DNA of 64,000 nucleotides, from NCBI GenBank assembly GCA_963576735.1, contig OY755171.1, positions 5,890,001-5,954,000 of the forward strand. Direction: 5' to 3'. Below, in pieces: positions 33,063-44,192 of this stretch. The DNA comes from Bedellia somnulentella (taxonomy: Eukaryota; Arthropoda; Insecta; Lepidoptera; Bedelliidae). How positions within the stretch are numbered: position 1 is the stretch's first letter; each line of letters begins with the position of its first letter. A model generated the notes under the pieces. The model did not search any database, had not been told where the DNA came from, and saw nothing but the letters and a program-made list of their open reading frames with translations. The translations under genes and the position numbers were made by a program.

Positions 33063-33180
33063 TACATACATACATATATCTAAATGGGGCCAGAGCTTCG
33101 CAATAATAAATTCCTTAGCCCCCCCTAAACCCTTAGTCGCCTCTTACGATCACTAATGGATAGAAACGGGGTAGTGCTAT
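33063..33180 (-). mobile_element. SINE-B copy with large internal deletion
   Basis: Has the 3' end (CATACATATATCTAAATGGGG, CCAGAGCTTCG) and the 5' part (CTTAGTCGCCTCTTACG, GGGGTAGTGCTAT), with the middle of about 120 bp missing. Confidence 0.75.
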
Positions 33181-33320
33181 ATATATATATATATAGTTAG
33201 TATATATATATATGTATATGTATATATAACGATGTGGCCAATAAACAGTTGAATATTTCATGAAATACGACTATTTCATGAAATGTTCGACCATTTCATG
33301 ATGTGTTCAAATTTGCGATA
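33179..33320. repeat. TA tract plus three ATTTCATGAAAT-like palindromes
   Basis: An imperfect TA/TG tract (33179-33228) is followed by ATTTCATGAAAT twice and ATTTCATGATGT once, about 22 bp apart (33256-33305), between GATGTGGCCA and GATATGGCCAC. Confidence 0.8.
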
Positions 33321-33885
33321 TGGCCACGACATATATATTAGTTATGTACATAGTTAATAGTAAAAAATACACTGACATGTCTTTAAAATTGCAAAATGAT
33401 CAAATAACCCACACCTGTGTATTGCGGTGTCAAACGTACCGATAATAATAGCAACATTTTCCCTTAGGACTTGCAATAGAAAACTATTGCTGCAAGAAAA
33501 ATGATATGTTACTATTCACAGTTGATTTTTGCTTTTTATAATGTGTAGTGTTTTTTTTTATTCTAATGTTAACTTCGCGTAATAAACGTAATTTTGTTTG
33601 GAGTTTTTCAGCATAATTATGTTTGTAACAGACGCGTAGCGTAATTATTTGATCAAATTACAGTGTTTCGCTGTAGAGTATATTTTTAACGCTGAAATAT
33701 GATTTATTTTATGTAACCGTATAGTTATTACATACTCTTTACTAATTATTATTTTTTGTTTTATTTTTGTTCCTTTCTTTTCAAATAACTTGTGGTTTAT
33801 GTGTTGGATAGCGATACAATCTTGGAGTCACGTGGATGACTCTCGTTTACATCACTACTTATCACTAATATACCAAAACTATTAT
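33321..33885. other. Unassigned AT-rich DNA
   Basis: No gene or clear repeat. Confidence 0.45.
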
Positions 33886-33955
33886 CCCCATCCAAGTTCC
33901 AAAAGTGGCTAAGGAATTACAATATATTTTTAGGGATTTATAGCCGTGAATATAT
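33886..33955 (+). repeat. SINE-B 3' fragment
   Basis: CAAGTTCCAAAAGTGGCTAAGG and GGGATTTATAGCCGTGAATATATG, with the GCTCTGGCTACC part deleted. Confidence 0.7.
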
Positions 33956-33965
33956 GCACCAAAAC

Positions 33966-34018
33966 TTTTGTGTTATCAAGTTCTTGGTACATATTACCAA
34001 GAACTTGATAACACAAAA
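33966..34018. repeat. Perfect 24-bp hairpin with 5-base loop
   Basis: The arm at 33966-33989 starts TTTTGTGTTATCAAG. The arm at 33995-34018 is its exact complement, ending CTTGATAACACAAAA. The loop is CATAT. It sits about 10 bp after a SINE-B tail. Confidence 0.97.
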
Positions 34019-36689
34019 AGAACCAGTCACAGGATACAACTACTATGTTTTGTAAGACCATTATCATGATTTATCAAGTGCTATTTTTAAATATTGCTTT
34101 TGTTTATTTTCAGTCACATTTTAATCATCTTTTTTAAATCCTGTATAAATAACATTTATGAGAAGATAAAGTGATTTCTGAGCAGACACTTCAGTTAAGA
34201 AAATGAAAAACATCGACACATCCGCTTTAAATTTATGAAACATAGATACAAATTTTTATAAATTAAACTCATTATACACTCCACAACATTTTCATAAGCA
34301 TAGAAATTTCGGAACTATACACTCAAGGGGAAAGCGTGATCTTTTCATTTTCATAACCGAATGGAACTTTTCTCATTTTAAGTTACACTTTTTATCTGGT
34401 CCCTGGCGTCTGCTCGTAATGTTTTACAGCCTGATGATCTCCTGCGAAGCCTTTATCTGGCTAAATTATTTTTTGAATAGATTTCACAGGGAGATAAATT
34501 TGTTTGTTATGATGCTTCTTTTCAGTGCAATGCTTGGTTTTTTTAATAAAAAAATGTGGCAGGCAAGTATTTTTCATATGTAAGAGTTTGGAAATGCTTG
34601 TTTACCTGCAAAAAGAGGGACAATTTTTAAGGAATATTTTTTTGATATCTACCTACCAATGGAATTAGAAAAAGCTATTTTGTGACGAGTCTAAATAAAA
34701 AGAGAAAGTCTAAATAACCATTTCATATAAAAGTACATTCTCATATGACAAAGTGCCAAACGATTTTGTTCACCATTTATGTTTAGTGAAATTCAGTCTA
34801 AGGCCGTCAGTATTGGGTCAAAATAACACTAACATGAATGAGTTAGTATAACAGACATTTTTTATTTTTTCGGATGGATCGGTTGCTACTGGCCCTGTGG
34901 CCTGACAGCCTCGCCGTGACTTTATGTGCGCCGGGCAGCTGAGGGCCGCCCTGGCGGGGCAAAGGAGAGTACCTAAGCTTAATCGGATAGAGAGGAGAAA
35001 GGATCCCTAACAAGGTAACCAAGTGGGAGACTTATGTCATACAGTGCGGTGTCTGGAGTGGTATGGTCTTTGGCCGCGAGCGTGAGTAGACTGTGAGTAA
35101 AACAGTTCACCCGTAGGGTTCCAGTTTTGTGTTGTGTAACTTTTACGTAGCTGTATTTATAGGCCGATAGAGTGCAAGAGAGACAAAGTAGTTATCAATA
35201 CTTCCACGCTATTGCAAGACAAATTTACATGAATGGAGCAGGTGTTCATAAGTTTGTAAGAAGACATCGTGATTAGAATCAGGGCTATTAAATCACTATC
35301 TGATATAAGTACAACTGCGAAACATTTAGACTCCTTGTTTGAAGGGAAGTAATTCCGAAACAATTTACTCCGTCCGCACTAGACCTACCTTAAAAGGCGA
35401 TTCAAAGCAAAAGCAACGTCTTCAATAAATTACGTTAGCAAAATCCACAGTTCTGAATGCAAGATGGAGTATTTGGTTGGCTGACGAGGCGATTGTGTAG
35501 CCCCCGACTAATTAACCTGCAGTTGACACAACTGCTCACTGATTAATTCTAACCCAAACTTGCGTTGCAGATTTCAACTATTCAAATCCAGTTGTCCGTC
35601 GGTCTTTGTTTGTTGTTGGTCGACTGACATCAAAGACCAGGTAATTGATGGTTAAGTTGTAATTTGAAGCATTCACGTTTACTAACGGGTGTATTCTAGG
35701 CTGGAAAGTTTAGTTAATAACGTTACACTCCTTCTGACGCTTTTCAACTACTATTGTATTACACTTACCTACTATAATTATTACACATTATTATTTTAGG
35801 AAAGTTTTAAGAAAATATAAGCTGGTTTTTTATTTCTATTACCATCACCTATTGATTTAATCCCTTATTCTTGTGAAAATAATACGTCAGTGAATTAATC
35901 GAATCTGGTAATACTCTTATAGTCTTATAACAGCGTATATATTTCAGCGCTTTCAGTTGGACTAATGTGTCTCTTCATTCACGTCACACCAAAATATCGG
36001 ATTGTGATTTTATCCGTAAATATATTTGAGTGAACTACCAAACAACGTAATATCATAAACATTCAACGTATCAGCTCAAACTTTAACCTTATTTTACAGG
36101 CTTTACGAGTGGAAATCATACGTAAATGGTTAGAGTTTGATATAATTGAGTCATCAATCATGGAGTGTCGCGAATTCACCTGTTGTTTTGAAATGATCGT
36201 GTTCAGGATATTGAGGTGTATCGACTATTTCGAAAATAGGTCATCGTTGTCCGATGAATTGAAACGCAGATTAAATCTTTTTGTAATTAGCTGTGATAAT
36301 AGAATAAAAAAACTTATAACGATTAGTGTATTTTTCACGAAAATCTATCTCTTTTACTCAACAAAAATATCAAATACTAAATATTTGTTTTGTGCGAGCA
36401 AGAGGGAGACAGAAATAGGTATGAGAAGAAATAGAACTGCTATTATTATAGAATATGTAATGTCTCTAACAAAATGTTCCTAATCAAATAAATAGTAAAT
36501 AAATAGAAATAGAAATCGTTTATTCTTAACCAAAAGAACACTATAAATATATATATGACAGTCATCTTAAAAATAAATAAAACAACATCCAAGTTAAAAA
36601 ACAACAAAAAAAATACACAATGAAGATATTAACAATCATTAAAACAAAGTAAATTCAGATATTGGATTTAATCAGGCATTACTTTGCGG
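34019..36689. other. Long stretch without recognised gene; GC-rich patch 34880-35110
   Basis: Within this AT-rich stretch a patch of about 230 bp (CTGGCCCTGTGGCCTGAC, GGGCCGCCCTGGCGGGGC) stands out in GC content and lacks an ORF. It might be a LINE 3' UTR or SINE relic, since TGGGAGACTTATGTC resembles a word near LINE 3' ends at 48510. A 124-residue plus-strand ORF at 36109-36483 has no recognised motif. Confidence 0.35.
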
Positions 36690-36815
36690 AACCAACAACC
36701 TTTATTTTACCATCTTTTCCCCACTCAACTTCCAAAAGTGGCTGAGAAATTTCTAATTTCTCAGCTCTGGCTACCCCTTTTAGGGATTTATAGCCGTGAG
36801 TATATGTATGTATCT
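36690..36815 (+). mobile_element. SINE-B 3' half
   Basis: ACCAACAACCTTTATTTTACC through CTCTGGCTACCCCTTTTAGG to CCGTGAGTATATGTATGTAT, with the 5' half missing. Confidence 0.85.
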
Positions 36816-37297
36816 ACTTTGCGGAAATCCATAGCAATACTAATATTAATAAGTTTCTTCGCTTATTTTTTTTTCGCATTTTTGTGGTTGCCTGTGGTTT
36901 TCTCTTGCGGGTGTGTGTGTGTGTGGTGCATTGTCTGCTTTTCGATTTCTTTTAAATGAGAGGGCGGGTGGTGCACAGTGCATGTTGCATGAAGACTGCA
37001 GGTACTTAGCGGAATTAAGCGAAGAAACTTATTAATATTAGTTAAACAAATTCAATTAATCATCTATAATATTTAATGTAGTACACAGTGGTTTGTCCTA
37101 AATGTACCCTATGACCTATGGCCTCTACCTTATGACCGTACTCTTTACCGTGTCCAGTCCAGTGCTCATTACCCGGGAACCGGGTCGAGAGACCTGTGTC
37201 CAATTTTTTTTTTTGGTGATGCGATTTGTTTTTGTAGCACCCCACCAATCATTCTTTGTTAGGATTGGTACTAAGTCTTAAATTTTATTTGTATTAT
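36816..37297. other. Unassigned DNA
   Basis: Contains a short (GT)n run at about 36912-36924; otherwise nothing recognised. Confidence 0.45.
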
Positions 37298-37547
37298 ATA
37301 CATACATATACTAACAGCTATAAATCCCTAGCAAGGGGAGTTAGATCTTTAGAATAAGGAATTCCTCAGCCACTTTTAGAAGTGGGGTGTTGAGTGGGGA
37401 AAAGTTTGTAAAGTAAAGGTTTTTTGTAATAGGCCTTCAACCGCATCATCAAGAATCAATTAAAAAGCGCCAACACCCTTAGTTGCTTCTTACAAAAACC
37501 GACGGGAAGAAATAGGGTAGTTCTATTCTAAGCCGACAATACATAGC
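37298..37547 (-). mobile_element. SINE-B copy, near full length
   Basis: CATACATATACTAACAGCTATAA, CTCAGCCACTTTTAGAAG, CTTCAACCGCATCATC and GTTCTATTCTAAGCCGACA follow the family order. Confidence 0.87.
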
Positions 37548-37985
37548 TAAATAAAAATAATTATAAATAATTGCTTTGTAGAAATACGTTTAATATCATT
37601 TGTTTCTTAATAAAATGCATAATGATTAACAAAATGTTATACAGTACATAAAAGTAGCAGAAAACCAAGAGAGAAAAAAACACCACTATTATTCTATTAC
37701 TATCATCTTTCGCGTTGATTATTCCATATTTTTCAGAATCAGAAGTAAATATCCTAATGCATAGACTATGAACCTCGTCAAATTCATTAACATGCAAAAG
37801 AAAAAAGAAAATGTCTTCGCGAGGAAACATTTTTTTGAACGTGGCTTTTTCTGGTTAAAGCAATAAATGAAAACCGATGCGATATTATAAAAAGTACATC
37901 GTTAAAAGTTGAGAAATATTATAATACTTTTAATTGAAGCAACTTTTTCAGATAGAAAAGATGGATAAAGCAAATAACGTTAAAA
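37548..37985. other. Unassigned AT-rich DNA
   Basis: An 89-residue minus-strand ORF at 37561-37830 has no known motif. Confidence 0.4.
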
Positions 37986-38615
37986 TCTATACTAATATTA
38001 TAAAGCTGAAGAGTTTGTTTGTTTGAACGCTAGGATCTAAGGAACTACCCAATCAAATTGAAAATTTCTTTTTGTGTTAAATAGTCCATTTATTGAGGAA
38101 GGTTTTAGGCTATATATCATTACGCTGCGACCAACAGGAGCAAACTATCAGCTAATAATGTTGCAAAAACGGGGATAATTATTCATACTAAGGCTTCCGT
38201 TGTGTGCGCTGCGTAAACGGTTTAAGTTACCCAAAAAAAATGTATTACAGAATTATTTCTCTTTAAATGATCTAAAAAAATGCCCGCGACAGTATATGTC
38301 TAACTTTTAAGTTTCACTTACTATAACCATTTTTATGGTAAATAAATTTGGTCAAATTTAATGTATAATTGCCATAATGTTTTATCAACATAATATTAAT
38401 CTTTATCCAAATCAATATGTTGTTGATTGAGAGTATTTAATTGAGAACAAAATTGTCCTTGACAACACTTAATTTAAATAAACATCTTAGAAGATAATAC
38501 AATTTTTAAATTACTCGCGTAACAAAATTTACTCGCGTGCATGAAGCGCAAGACAAGACGCTGCGCTGGCCGGCGAGCGAGGTCACCTGCGCTGCGCGAG
38601 AAGCTTATGTTTAAG
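37986..38615 (+). mobile_element. Non-autonomous Helitron-like element (Lep1-like)
   Basis: Starts TCTATACTAATATTATAAAG after an A, then GCTGAAGAGTTTGTTTG, GGCTATATATCATTACGC, TGTGCGCTGCGTAAACGG and a GC-rich end (GCTGCGCTGGCCGGCGAGCG). This wording matches my memory of a widespread non-autonomous Helitron of Lepidoptera. No CTAG terminus is seen before the next element opens at 38621, so it is 3'-truncated or merged with it. Confidence 0.65.
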
Positions 38616-38620
38616 CCTTA

Positions 38621-39010
38621 TCCTATTAATATTATAAATGTGAAAGTTTAGTTGTTTGTGTGTTTGTAGCTAAATGAAGACTAATTCACAGAACGTATTT
38701 AAAACAAAAAATTACAGGAAGCCAGATAATGATCCCAATTAATACAATAGGACACTTTTTATCCCAGAAAAATTAAGAGATCAATAAATTTTCTTAAAAA
38801 ATGGTTAAACAGACTAAGAATCAATGCTCAGCCGAAACTACTATACTTATAAACTTAAAATTTATAAAGTGAAAAAATTGTGAGGACACTATGAAAAACA
38901 CCTTTTTTCTCTACGCATGACAGAGACCCTCAACAGGTCAGTTAAATATTTCAGTTTGACGACGTGAAAGTCTACACTTCTGACAGTACGAAGTCTGTGG
39001 GGTCAGCTAG
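38621..39010 (+). mobile_element. Non-autonomous Helitron-like element, both termini visible
   Basis: Opens TCCTATTAATATTATAAATG after an A and closes GTACGAAGTCTG..GGTCAGCTAG before a T, the A|TC...CTAG|T pattern of Helitrons. 390 bp, no ORF. It shares both ends with 29340-29625. Confidence 0.7.
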
Positions 39011-39090
39011 TTATGGATAATGCTAGTCAATGTTGATGGTAATTTAAGTAGAAGACAACTACGAAGGACGTATTGAAACAAATAATCATA

Positions 39091-39343
39091 CATACATACA
39101 TATACTCACGGCTATAAATGTCTGAACGGGGTAGCCAGAGCTTAAGAGCAGAAAATTCCTTTGCCATTTTTGGAAGTTAAGTGGGGGAAAAGATGGGAAT
39201 AATTAATGATTTGTTGGTGACGGGTCTCCAACCAAATCCGCAAAAATCACTTATGAAGCCCCTATACCTATACCCTCAGTTACCTCCTATGATCACCCCG
39301 AGTAGAAATAGGGTAGTGCTATTCTAAGCCGAAACTACACAGC
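39091..39343 (-). mobile_element. SINE-B copy with target duplication
   Basis: Full-length copy flanked by TAATCATA at 39083-39090 and 39344-39351. The family words CTCACGGCTATAAATG, GGGTCTCCAACC and GGGTAGTGCTATTCTAAGCC are present. Confidence 0.9.
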
Positions 39344-39384
39344 TAATCATATGATCTTTTATTCTTCATATTTTGAATGCATTC

Positions 39385-39589
39385 TGTACCGCCGTGATAC
39401 AACACTAGCGGCACATCACTAGCGCAACTAGCTGTCAACCATCTTTCATTCTTTTCATTCCATTCATTACCTTGTAAAATCTTGTATTCATATACCAAGC
39501 AAAACGCATCTTGTAAATTACTTCAATATAAAATATCTATGGAGTCAGATATCTTTCATTTATAATTCTACAAGCCAAGGAATTAAACA
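39385..39589 (+). repeat. 5' LTR of the BEL/Pao element
   Basis: Starts TGTACCGCCGTGATAC and ends GGAATTAAACA (TGT...ACA ends). TATAAAA at about 39527-39533 could be a core promoter (inference). 205 bp is short for an LTR. Confidence 0.95.
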
Positions 39590-39590
39590 T

Positions 39591-39608
39591 TGGTGACCAC
39601 CAGACGTG
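39591..39608 (+). promoter_or_regulatory. Candidate tRNA primer-binding site
   Basis: TGGTGACCACCAGACGTGAT begins one base after the 5' LTR. TGG is expected opposite the CCA end of a tRNA, and the word resembles the TGGTGACCCCGACGTG sites I recall from other BEL elements. The primer tRNA is not identified. Confidence 0.65.
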
Positions 39609-40184
39609 ATAAACGGAGGACAATTTTCACTGATTGCTCTGAGGAGAACAACCGATAATCAGGAGCTAGAACAAAGCCATCAAAGGATCATCGCAGTTGC
39701 CAGGAAAGTGTCCCATCCTTATTTTTCATATCATTCACTATCTTTTCCACATCCAAAATCATCCTATTCATCACATTTTATATCTTATAAATCTTTATTA
39801 TCCATACTTGATAATACGTTAAGCCATCAACATTTTTTTATTGTGGGTATATTCAAATATTTTTATCTTTTCACTTTTGCTGAATCATTTCATTCGAAGT
39901 CTTAATATTCATAATAGAAAAGGTTTTATACAACTCGTAACAGTGTAATTAGTGTTGCGTTAGTAGTGTCTTTCCTGTTCTCCGCATTTCAGTGAGCGCT
40001 CTGTCTACCCAACATTGGCGTTAAGAACGTTCGCGCGCGTTAAAGTGTTTAGTTGAATCGTGTTAGCGGCCGGAGTGTGGAGCATATTTGAAGCTAAGTT
40101 TAACGGTTTTTATTTATACAAGCTTATTAATTAATTTTACTCACTTACTAGTAGATAAATACTATTTAGATTTTGCATTACCAT

Positions 40185-43100
40185 ATGTCTCAAGCAGGAG
40201 AATCAACTACCAAACCATCGTCTGAGACTACATTTAAAATGACTCAGAATACTGATACTGATTACAAAGACCTTGTCACAAAACGTAGTTCAATAAAAGG
40301 TCAAATAACAAAGTACAAAAACTATTTAAAGAAATTATTTGACTCGGAAGTAGTTTCTCCAACGGATTTATATATACTTTCGGAGAAAATAGATAAGTTT
40401 TCACTGCTTTCTACTTCTTTTCATGAACTCCAATCAAATATTGAAATATTAAATCCTTCTAAGTTGCAAAATGAAATTGATATACGCGATGATTTTGAAT
40501 CAGACTTTGCTCTTTTGATCGCACAGTCAAAATTATTTCTAACAGAGAAAAGGGGTGACTCAACAACTGAAATACAGTCTAAGTGCAGTCATTCTTATGA
40601 CAACAGCAATGTAAGTTTTAAATTGCCTGTTATTAAAATATCAAACTTTGACGGATCATATCAGAAATGGTTGGAATTTCGTGACACATTTTCATCCCTT
40701 ATTCATAATAATAACAAGTTGGAGCCAATACACAAATTTTACTATTTAATTTCTTATTTAGAAGGTGAGGCAGCCTTAGTTTTATCTAATCTAGAAGTTT
40801 CTACAAGTAATTATAAAGAAGCGTGGCAACTTCTGTGTGAACGTTACGATAACAAAAAACAATTAATTAAAACTCATTTGAATTCACTTCTGAGTTTCCA
40901 AGTGCAAGCAAAGGATTCTGCTAAGAGTTTAAGGTTCGTAATGGATCATATTTCGAAAAACTTAAGAGCGTTAAACTCGTTAGGTGAACCAACTACTTCA
41001 TGGGACACGTTAATCATACATTTGGTATCAGCAAAGCTTGACAACAACACAAATTTCAAATGGGAGGAACATAAAAACAATTTTACTAATTCCCCTTCGC
41101 TAAACGATTTTTTCCAGTTTCTAAAGGCTAGAGCTGATGTTTTTGAGTCTGTCAATAGTAATAAATATTCAAATTCTAATTTCATTAAACCTTATGCTCA
41201 GCCATTGTTTCAAAAACAAGAAAGGTCTCAAACGAAATCGCTCTCAATTTCAGCAATTGATGCCTCATCGAATGTCGTGTGTCCTTTATGTGGCGGCAGT
41301 CATCGTATATACAGCTGCCCGTCGTTCCAGTCTCTGCCTGCCGAGCGCAGGGCTGCCGAGGTAGCTCGACTCTCATTATGCTCTAATTGTTTACGTAAGG
41401 GCCATTCCAATCATCAATGCAAGGTACGCCACTCATGTAATATTTGCAAGCGACGTCACAACACTTTATTGCATAGGGATGACTCTCAGGCTCAAAATAC
41501 GTCTTTTATTAACACCGTGGTGCCTAATGAGCCCAATGATGGTTCCGTCACACAAGACATAATTAGCATGTCTATAAACTCGAACAAACCAAGTAATGTA
41601 TTATTATCCACTGCTCTGGTAGATATTTATAATCCAATCACTAAGACGCACATAACTATTCGTGCTTTATTGGATAGCGGGAGTCAATCTTCACTTATCA
41701 CGGAAGATGTGCGAGATAGACTAAAATTGACTCCTCAGCCTACCCATATAAATATTATAGGCGTGGGTAACCTTTTCACTTCCAATTCCTTAGAAAGATG
41801 TGCTATAGAAATAAAATCAAAGCACTGCAACTATTTAGCACAAATGTCATGCCTAGTGTTGACCAAGCTAACTGGCAACATACCACATGACACATTCAAT
41901 AGTTCACAAATTAATTTTCCAAATTACATTAATCTTGCTGATCCTACTTTTAACACATCTGCCCCAATAGATTTGATAATAGGAGCAGACATATTTTGGA
42001 ATTTAATTGAGAATGAACAGATATCTTTAGGCCCCAGATCACCTATCATGCAGAAAACAAAATTAGGTTGGATACTGGCAGGCCCAATATATTCAAAAGG
42101 CGATTCCTTAAATAAATTTATTAATTGTAATCACACCTCTGTGCGTTCAGTTCCCCACAATTTTGACATGTTGTCCTTTAAAACTTCCTTCAAATATGAT
42201 AAGGAATTCATCTCAAACGAGGTTTTGAATGACAATATGTCGAGGTTGTGGGAAACTGAGCTAATTCCCCAATCATCACCCACAAAAGGTTATACTAAAC
42301 TAGAAAACGAATGTGAAAATCAATTCAAACAAAACACATATCGTGACATTGATGGTCGGTTCTGCGTAAGACTACCATTACATTTGAGTCCTAGTTGTTT
42401 AGGCAACTCATTTCAATTGGCGAGAAAACAATTTATATCATTAGAAAAAAGGCTCAATAAAAATTTAGATCTTAAAAAACAATATACCCAATTTATTCAG
42501 GAATACAAAGACTTAGGTCACTTATCTCTATCAGATGAATTAATCCCTTTACAATCCTATTTCATACCACATCACGCCGTTGTTCGTCCTTCAAGTGAAT
42601 CTACTAAACTGCGCGTTGTTTTCAATGGTAGTGCAAAAACCACTTCAGGTTACTCTATCAACGACATATTACTCACAGGTCCACATATTCAAGACAGTCT
42701 ATTTAACATTTTGCTACGATTTCGTCAATACAAATATGTTTTATCGGGGGATATAGACAAATTTTATAGGCAAGTGAATATTCAAAATAGTGATAGACAC
42801 TTGCAAATGATACTTTGGCGTGATAATGAGGGCGATCCAATACAATCATTTAAATTGAACACCGTTACATACGGGCTATCTAGCTCAAGTTATCTCAGTA
42901 CACGTTGCCTTTGGCAGTTAGGAGAAGATTGCCTTGACAATAAAATTAAACAAATCATACAAAATGATTTCCTAGTTGACGATTTACTCACCGGAAGTGA
43001 TTCGTCCGAAGATCTATTATATATAAAAAACTCAATGGAAAAATGCCTGTTAAAGGGATGTTTCTTTTTACGTAAGTACCGAACTAATTTTCCTTTGCTT

Positions 43101-44192
43101 CTAACAAATTATACAAATCCTCAACAAAATTTAATAATTAGTAATTCACCACATACCTTAGGAATAGGCTGGGATCCAAATAATGATTACATTCAGTATC
43201 CTAGTACTTACGAATTTATTAAAGATTTACCAACAAAGCGTACGATATTGTCCGATTCGTGTAAAATCTTTGACCCGTTAGGTCTTATAAGTCCTGTTAC
43301 TATTAAACCAAAGTTAAAATTGCAAAAATTATGGATTGACAAAATAAATTGGGATGAACCTATTTCAAAGGACATAACTCATCTATGGCGCACATTCATA
43401 GACTCCATTGAGAGTCTAAAAAATATTTTTGTTCCAAGGCACGCTTTATGCAATAACCCTGTCAACATAGAGTTACATTGCTTTTCTGACGCTTCTAAAG
43501 TAGCTTATGGAACATGTGTTTATTTAAAATCTACAGACAAACATGGCTCGGTAGCAATCCATTTACTGTGTGCTAAGGCAAGAGTAGCACCGGTAAAGCC
43601 GACCACGATTCCGCGGCTAGAGCTAAACGCATGTCTGCTGGGGGCACAACTCGCGGCCGCCGCATGTCACTCTTTGCGATGTGTGATCAGCCGTAAAATA
43701 TTTTGGACTGACTCTAATATTGTCCTCGCCTGGTTGCGCAAACCGCTCGAAAAACTGGATGTTTATGTGGCTAATAGAGTCGCTAAAATACTAGAACTAA
43801 CAGATAGCTCACACTGGCGCCACGTGCCAACAGAGCACAACCCCGCTGACTTCGCCTCCCGTGGTATTTTGCCTATCAATATTACTAACTTGAGTATATG
43901 GTGGAATGGGCCATCATTTCTTATACAAGATGAATCATCATGGCCTGTTGTGACACAAGCGCACAAGCAAACATTTAATAATTGTGTTCTTGATCATGAC
44001 ACTCTGCCAAACAATCATACAAACATTCTACAAAACAATCACATTTTATTTACAAAAACCACAAACAATAACTTATTAAACTTCGATAAATATTCTAATC
44101 TTAATTATTTACAACCATCATTTGCCTATGTCCTTAGATTTATTAATAACACAAAAAATCCTAAAAAAAAAAAGTGGTATTTTGAAGCCTGA
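40185..44192 (+). CDS. BEL/Pao gag-protease-RT-RNase H polyprotein
   Basis: About 1335 residues from the first ATG (40185); the open frame begins slightly upstream at a TTG. Gag with a DUF1759-like region covers about residues 145-290 (KISNFDGSYQKWLEF). Three zinc-knuckle-like motifs span about 366-435: CX2CX3HX4C, CX2CX4HX4C, CX2CX3HX4H. The aspartic protease active site DSGS is at about 497-500. In the reverse transcriptase, LSGDID carries the first catalytic Asp (about 856) and LVDD (930-933) replaces YVDD. A Peptidase_A17-type region has FDPLGLISPV. RNase H shows CFSDAS (D1102), PRLELNA and WTDSN (D1176), then HNPADFASRG. The frame ends just after the A11 tract, and integrase continues in another frame. 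In BEL/Pao elements gag and pol usually form a single ORF, so the break is either a slip mutation or a recoding site. Confidence 0.95.
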   Translation: MSQAGESTTKPSSETTFKMTQNTDTDYKDLVTKRSSIKGQITKYKNYLKKLFDSEVVSPTDLYILSEKIDKFSLLSTSFHELQSNIEILNPSKLQNEIDIRDDFESDFALLIAQSKLFLTEKRGDSTTEIQSKCSHSYDNSNVSFKLPVIKISNFDGSYQKWLEFRDTFSSLIHNNNKLEPIHKFYYLISYLEGEAALVLSNLEVSTSNYKEAWQLLCERYDNKKQLIKTHLNSLLSFQVQAKDSAKSLRFVMDHISKNLRALNSLGEPTTSWDTLIIHLVSAKLDNNTNFKWEEHKNNFTNSPSLNDFFQFLKARADVFESVNSNKYSNSNFIKPYAQPLFQKQERSQTKSLSISAIDASSNVVCPLCGGSHRIYSCPSFQSLPAERRAAEVARLSLCSNCLRKGHSNHQCKVRHSCNICKRRHNTLLHRDDSQAQNTSFINTVVPNEPNDGSVTQDIISMSINSNKPSNVLLSTALVDIYNPITKTHITIRALLDSGSQSSLITEDVRDRLKLTPQPTHINIIGVGNLFTSNSLERCAIEIKSKHCNYLAQMSCLVLTKLTGNIPHDTFNSSQINFPNYINLADPTFNTSAPIDLIIGADIFWNLIENEQISLGPRSPIMQKTKLGWILAGPIYSKGDSLNKFINCNHTSVRSVPHNFDMLSFKTSFKYDKEFISNEVLNDNMSRLWETELIPQSSPTKGYTKLENECENQFKQNTYRDIDGRFCVRLPLHLSPSCLGNSFQLARKQFISLEKRLNKNLDLKKQYTQFIQEYKDLGHLSLSDELIPLQSYFIPHHAVVRPSSESTKLRVVFNGSAKTTSGYSINDILLTGPHIQDSLFNILLRFRQYKYVLSGDIDKFYRQVNIQNSDRHLQMILWRDNEGDPIQSFKLNTVTYGLSSSSYLSTRCLWQLGEDCLDNKIKQIIQNDFLVDDLLTGSDSSEDLLYIKNSMEKCLLKGCFFLRKYRTNFPLLLTNYTNPQQNLIISNSPHTLGIGWDPNNDYIQYPSTYEFIKDLPTKRTILSDSCKIFDPLGLISPVTIKPKLKLQKLWIDKINWDEPISKDITHLWRTFIDSIESLKNIFVPRHALCNNPVNIELHCFSDASKVAYGTCVYLKSTDKHGSVAIHLLCAKARVAPVKPTTIPRLELNACLLGAQLAAAACHSLRCVISRKIFWTDSNIVLAWLRKPLEKLDVYVANRVAKILELTDSSHWRHVPTEHNPADFASRGILPINITNLSIWWNGPSFLIQDESSWPVVTQAHKQTFNNCVLDHDTLPNNHTNILQNNHILFTKTTNNNLLNFDKYSNLNYLQPSFAYVLRFINNTKNPKKKKWYFEA

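Noticed and set aside
33179..33228. TATA-rich tract as a promoter or origin
   Set aside because: A simple TA/TG repeat adjoining SINE-B and palindromic repeats; no support for function.
36109..36483. 124-residue ORF as a gene
   Set aside because: Lys/Ile/Arg-rich, no motif, in AT-rich DNA; length is within chance for this composition. Kept only as a remark in the region entry.
39606..39905. 99-residue ORF in the BEL/Pao leader as an extra gene
   Set aside because: Opens at GTG, no motif, low-complexity Ser/His/Phe content; probably chance.
44163..44173. Firm call of programmed frameshifting at the A11 tract
   Set aside because: A long homopolymer is also the commonest place for mutation and sequencing error; the sequence alone cannot decide.
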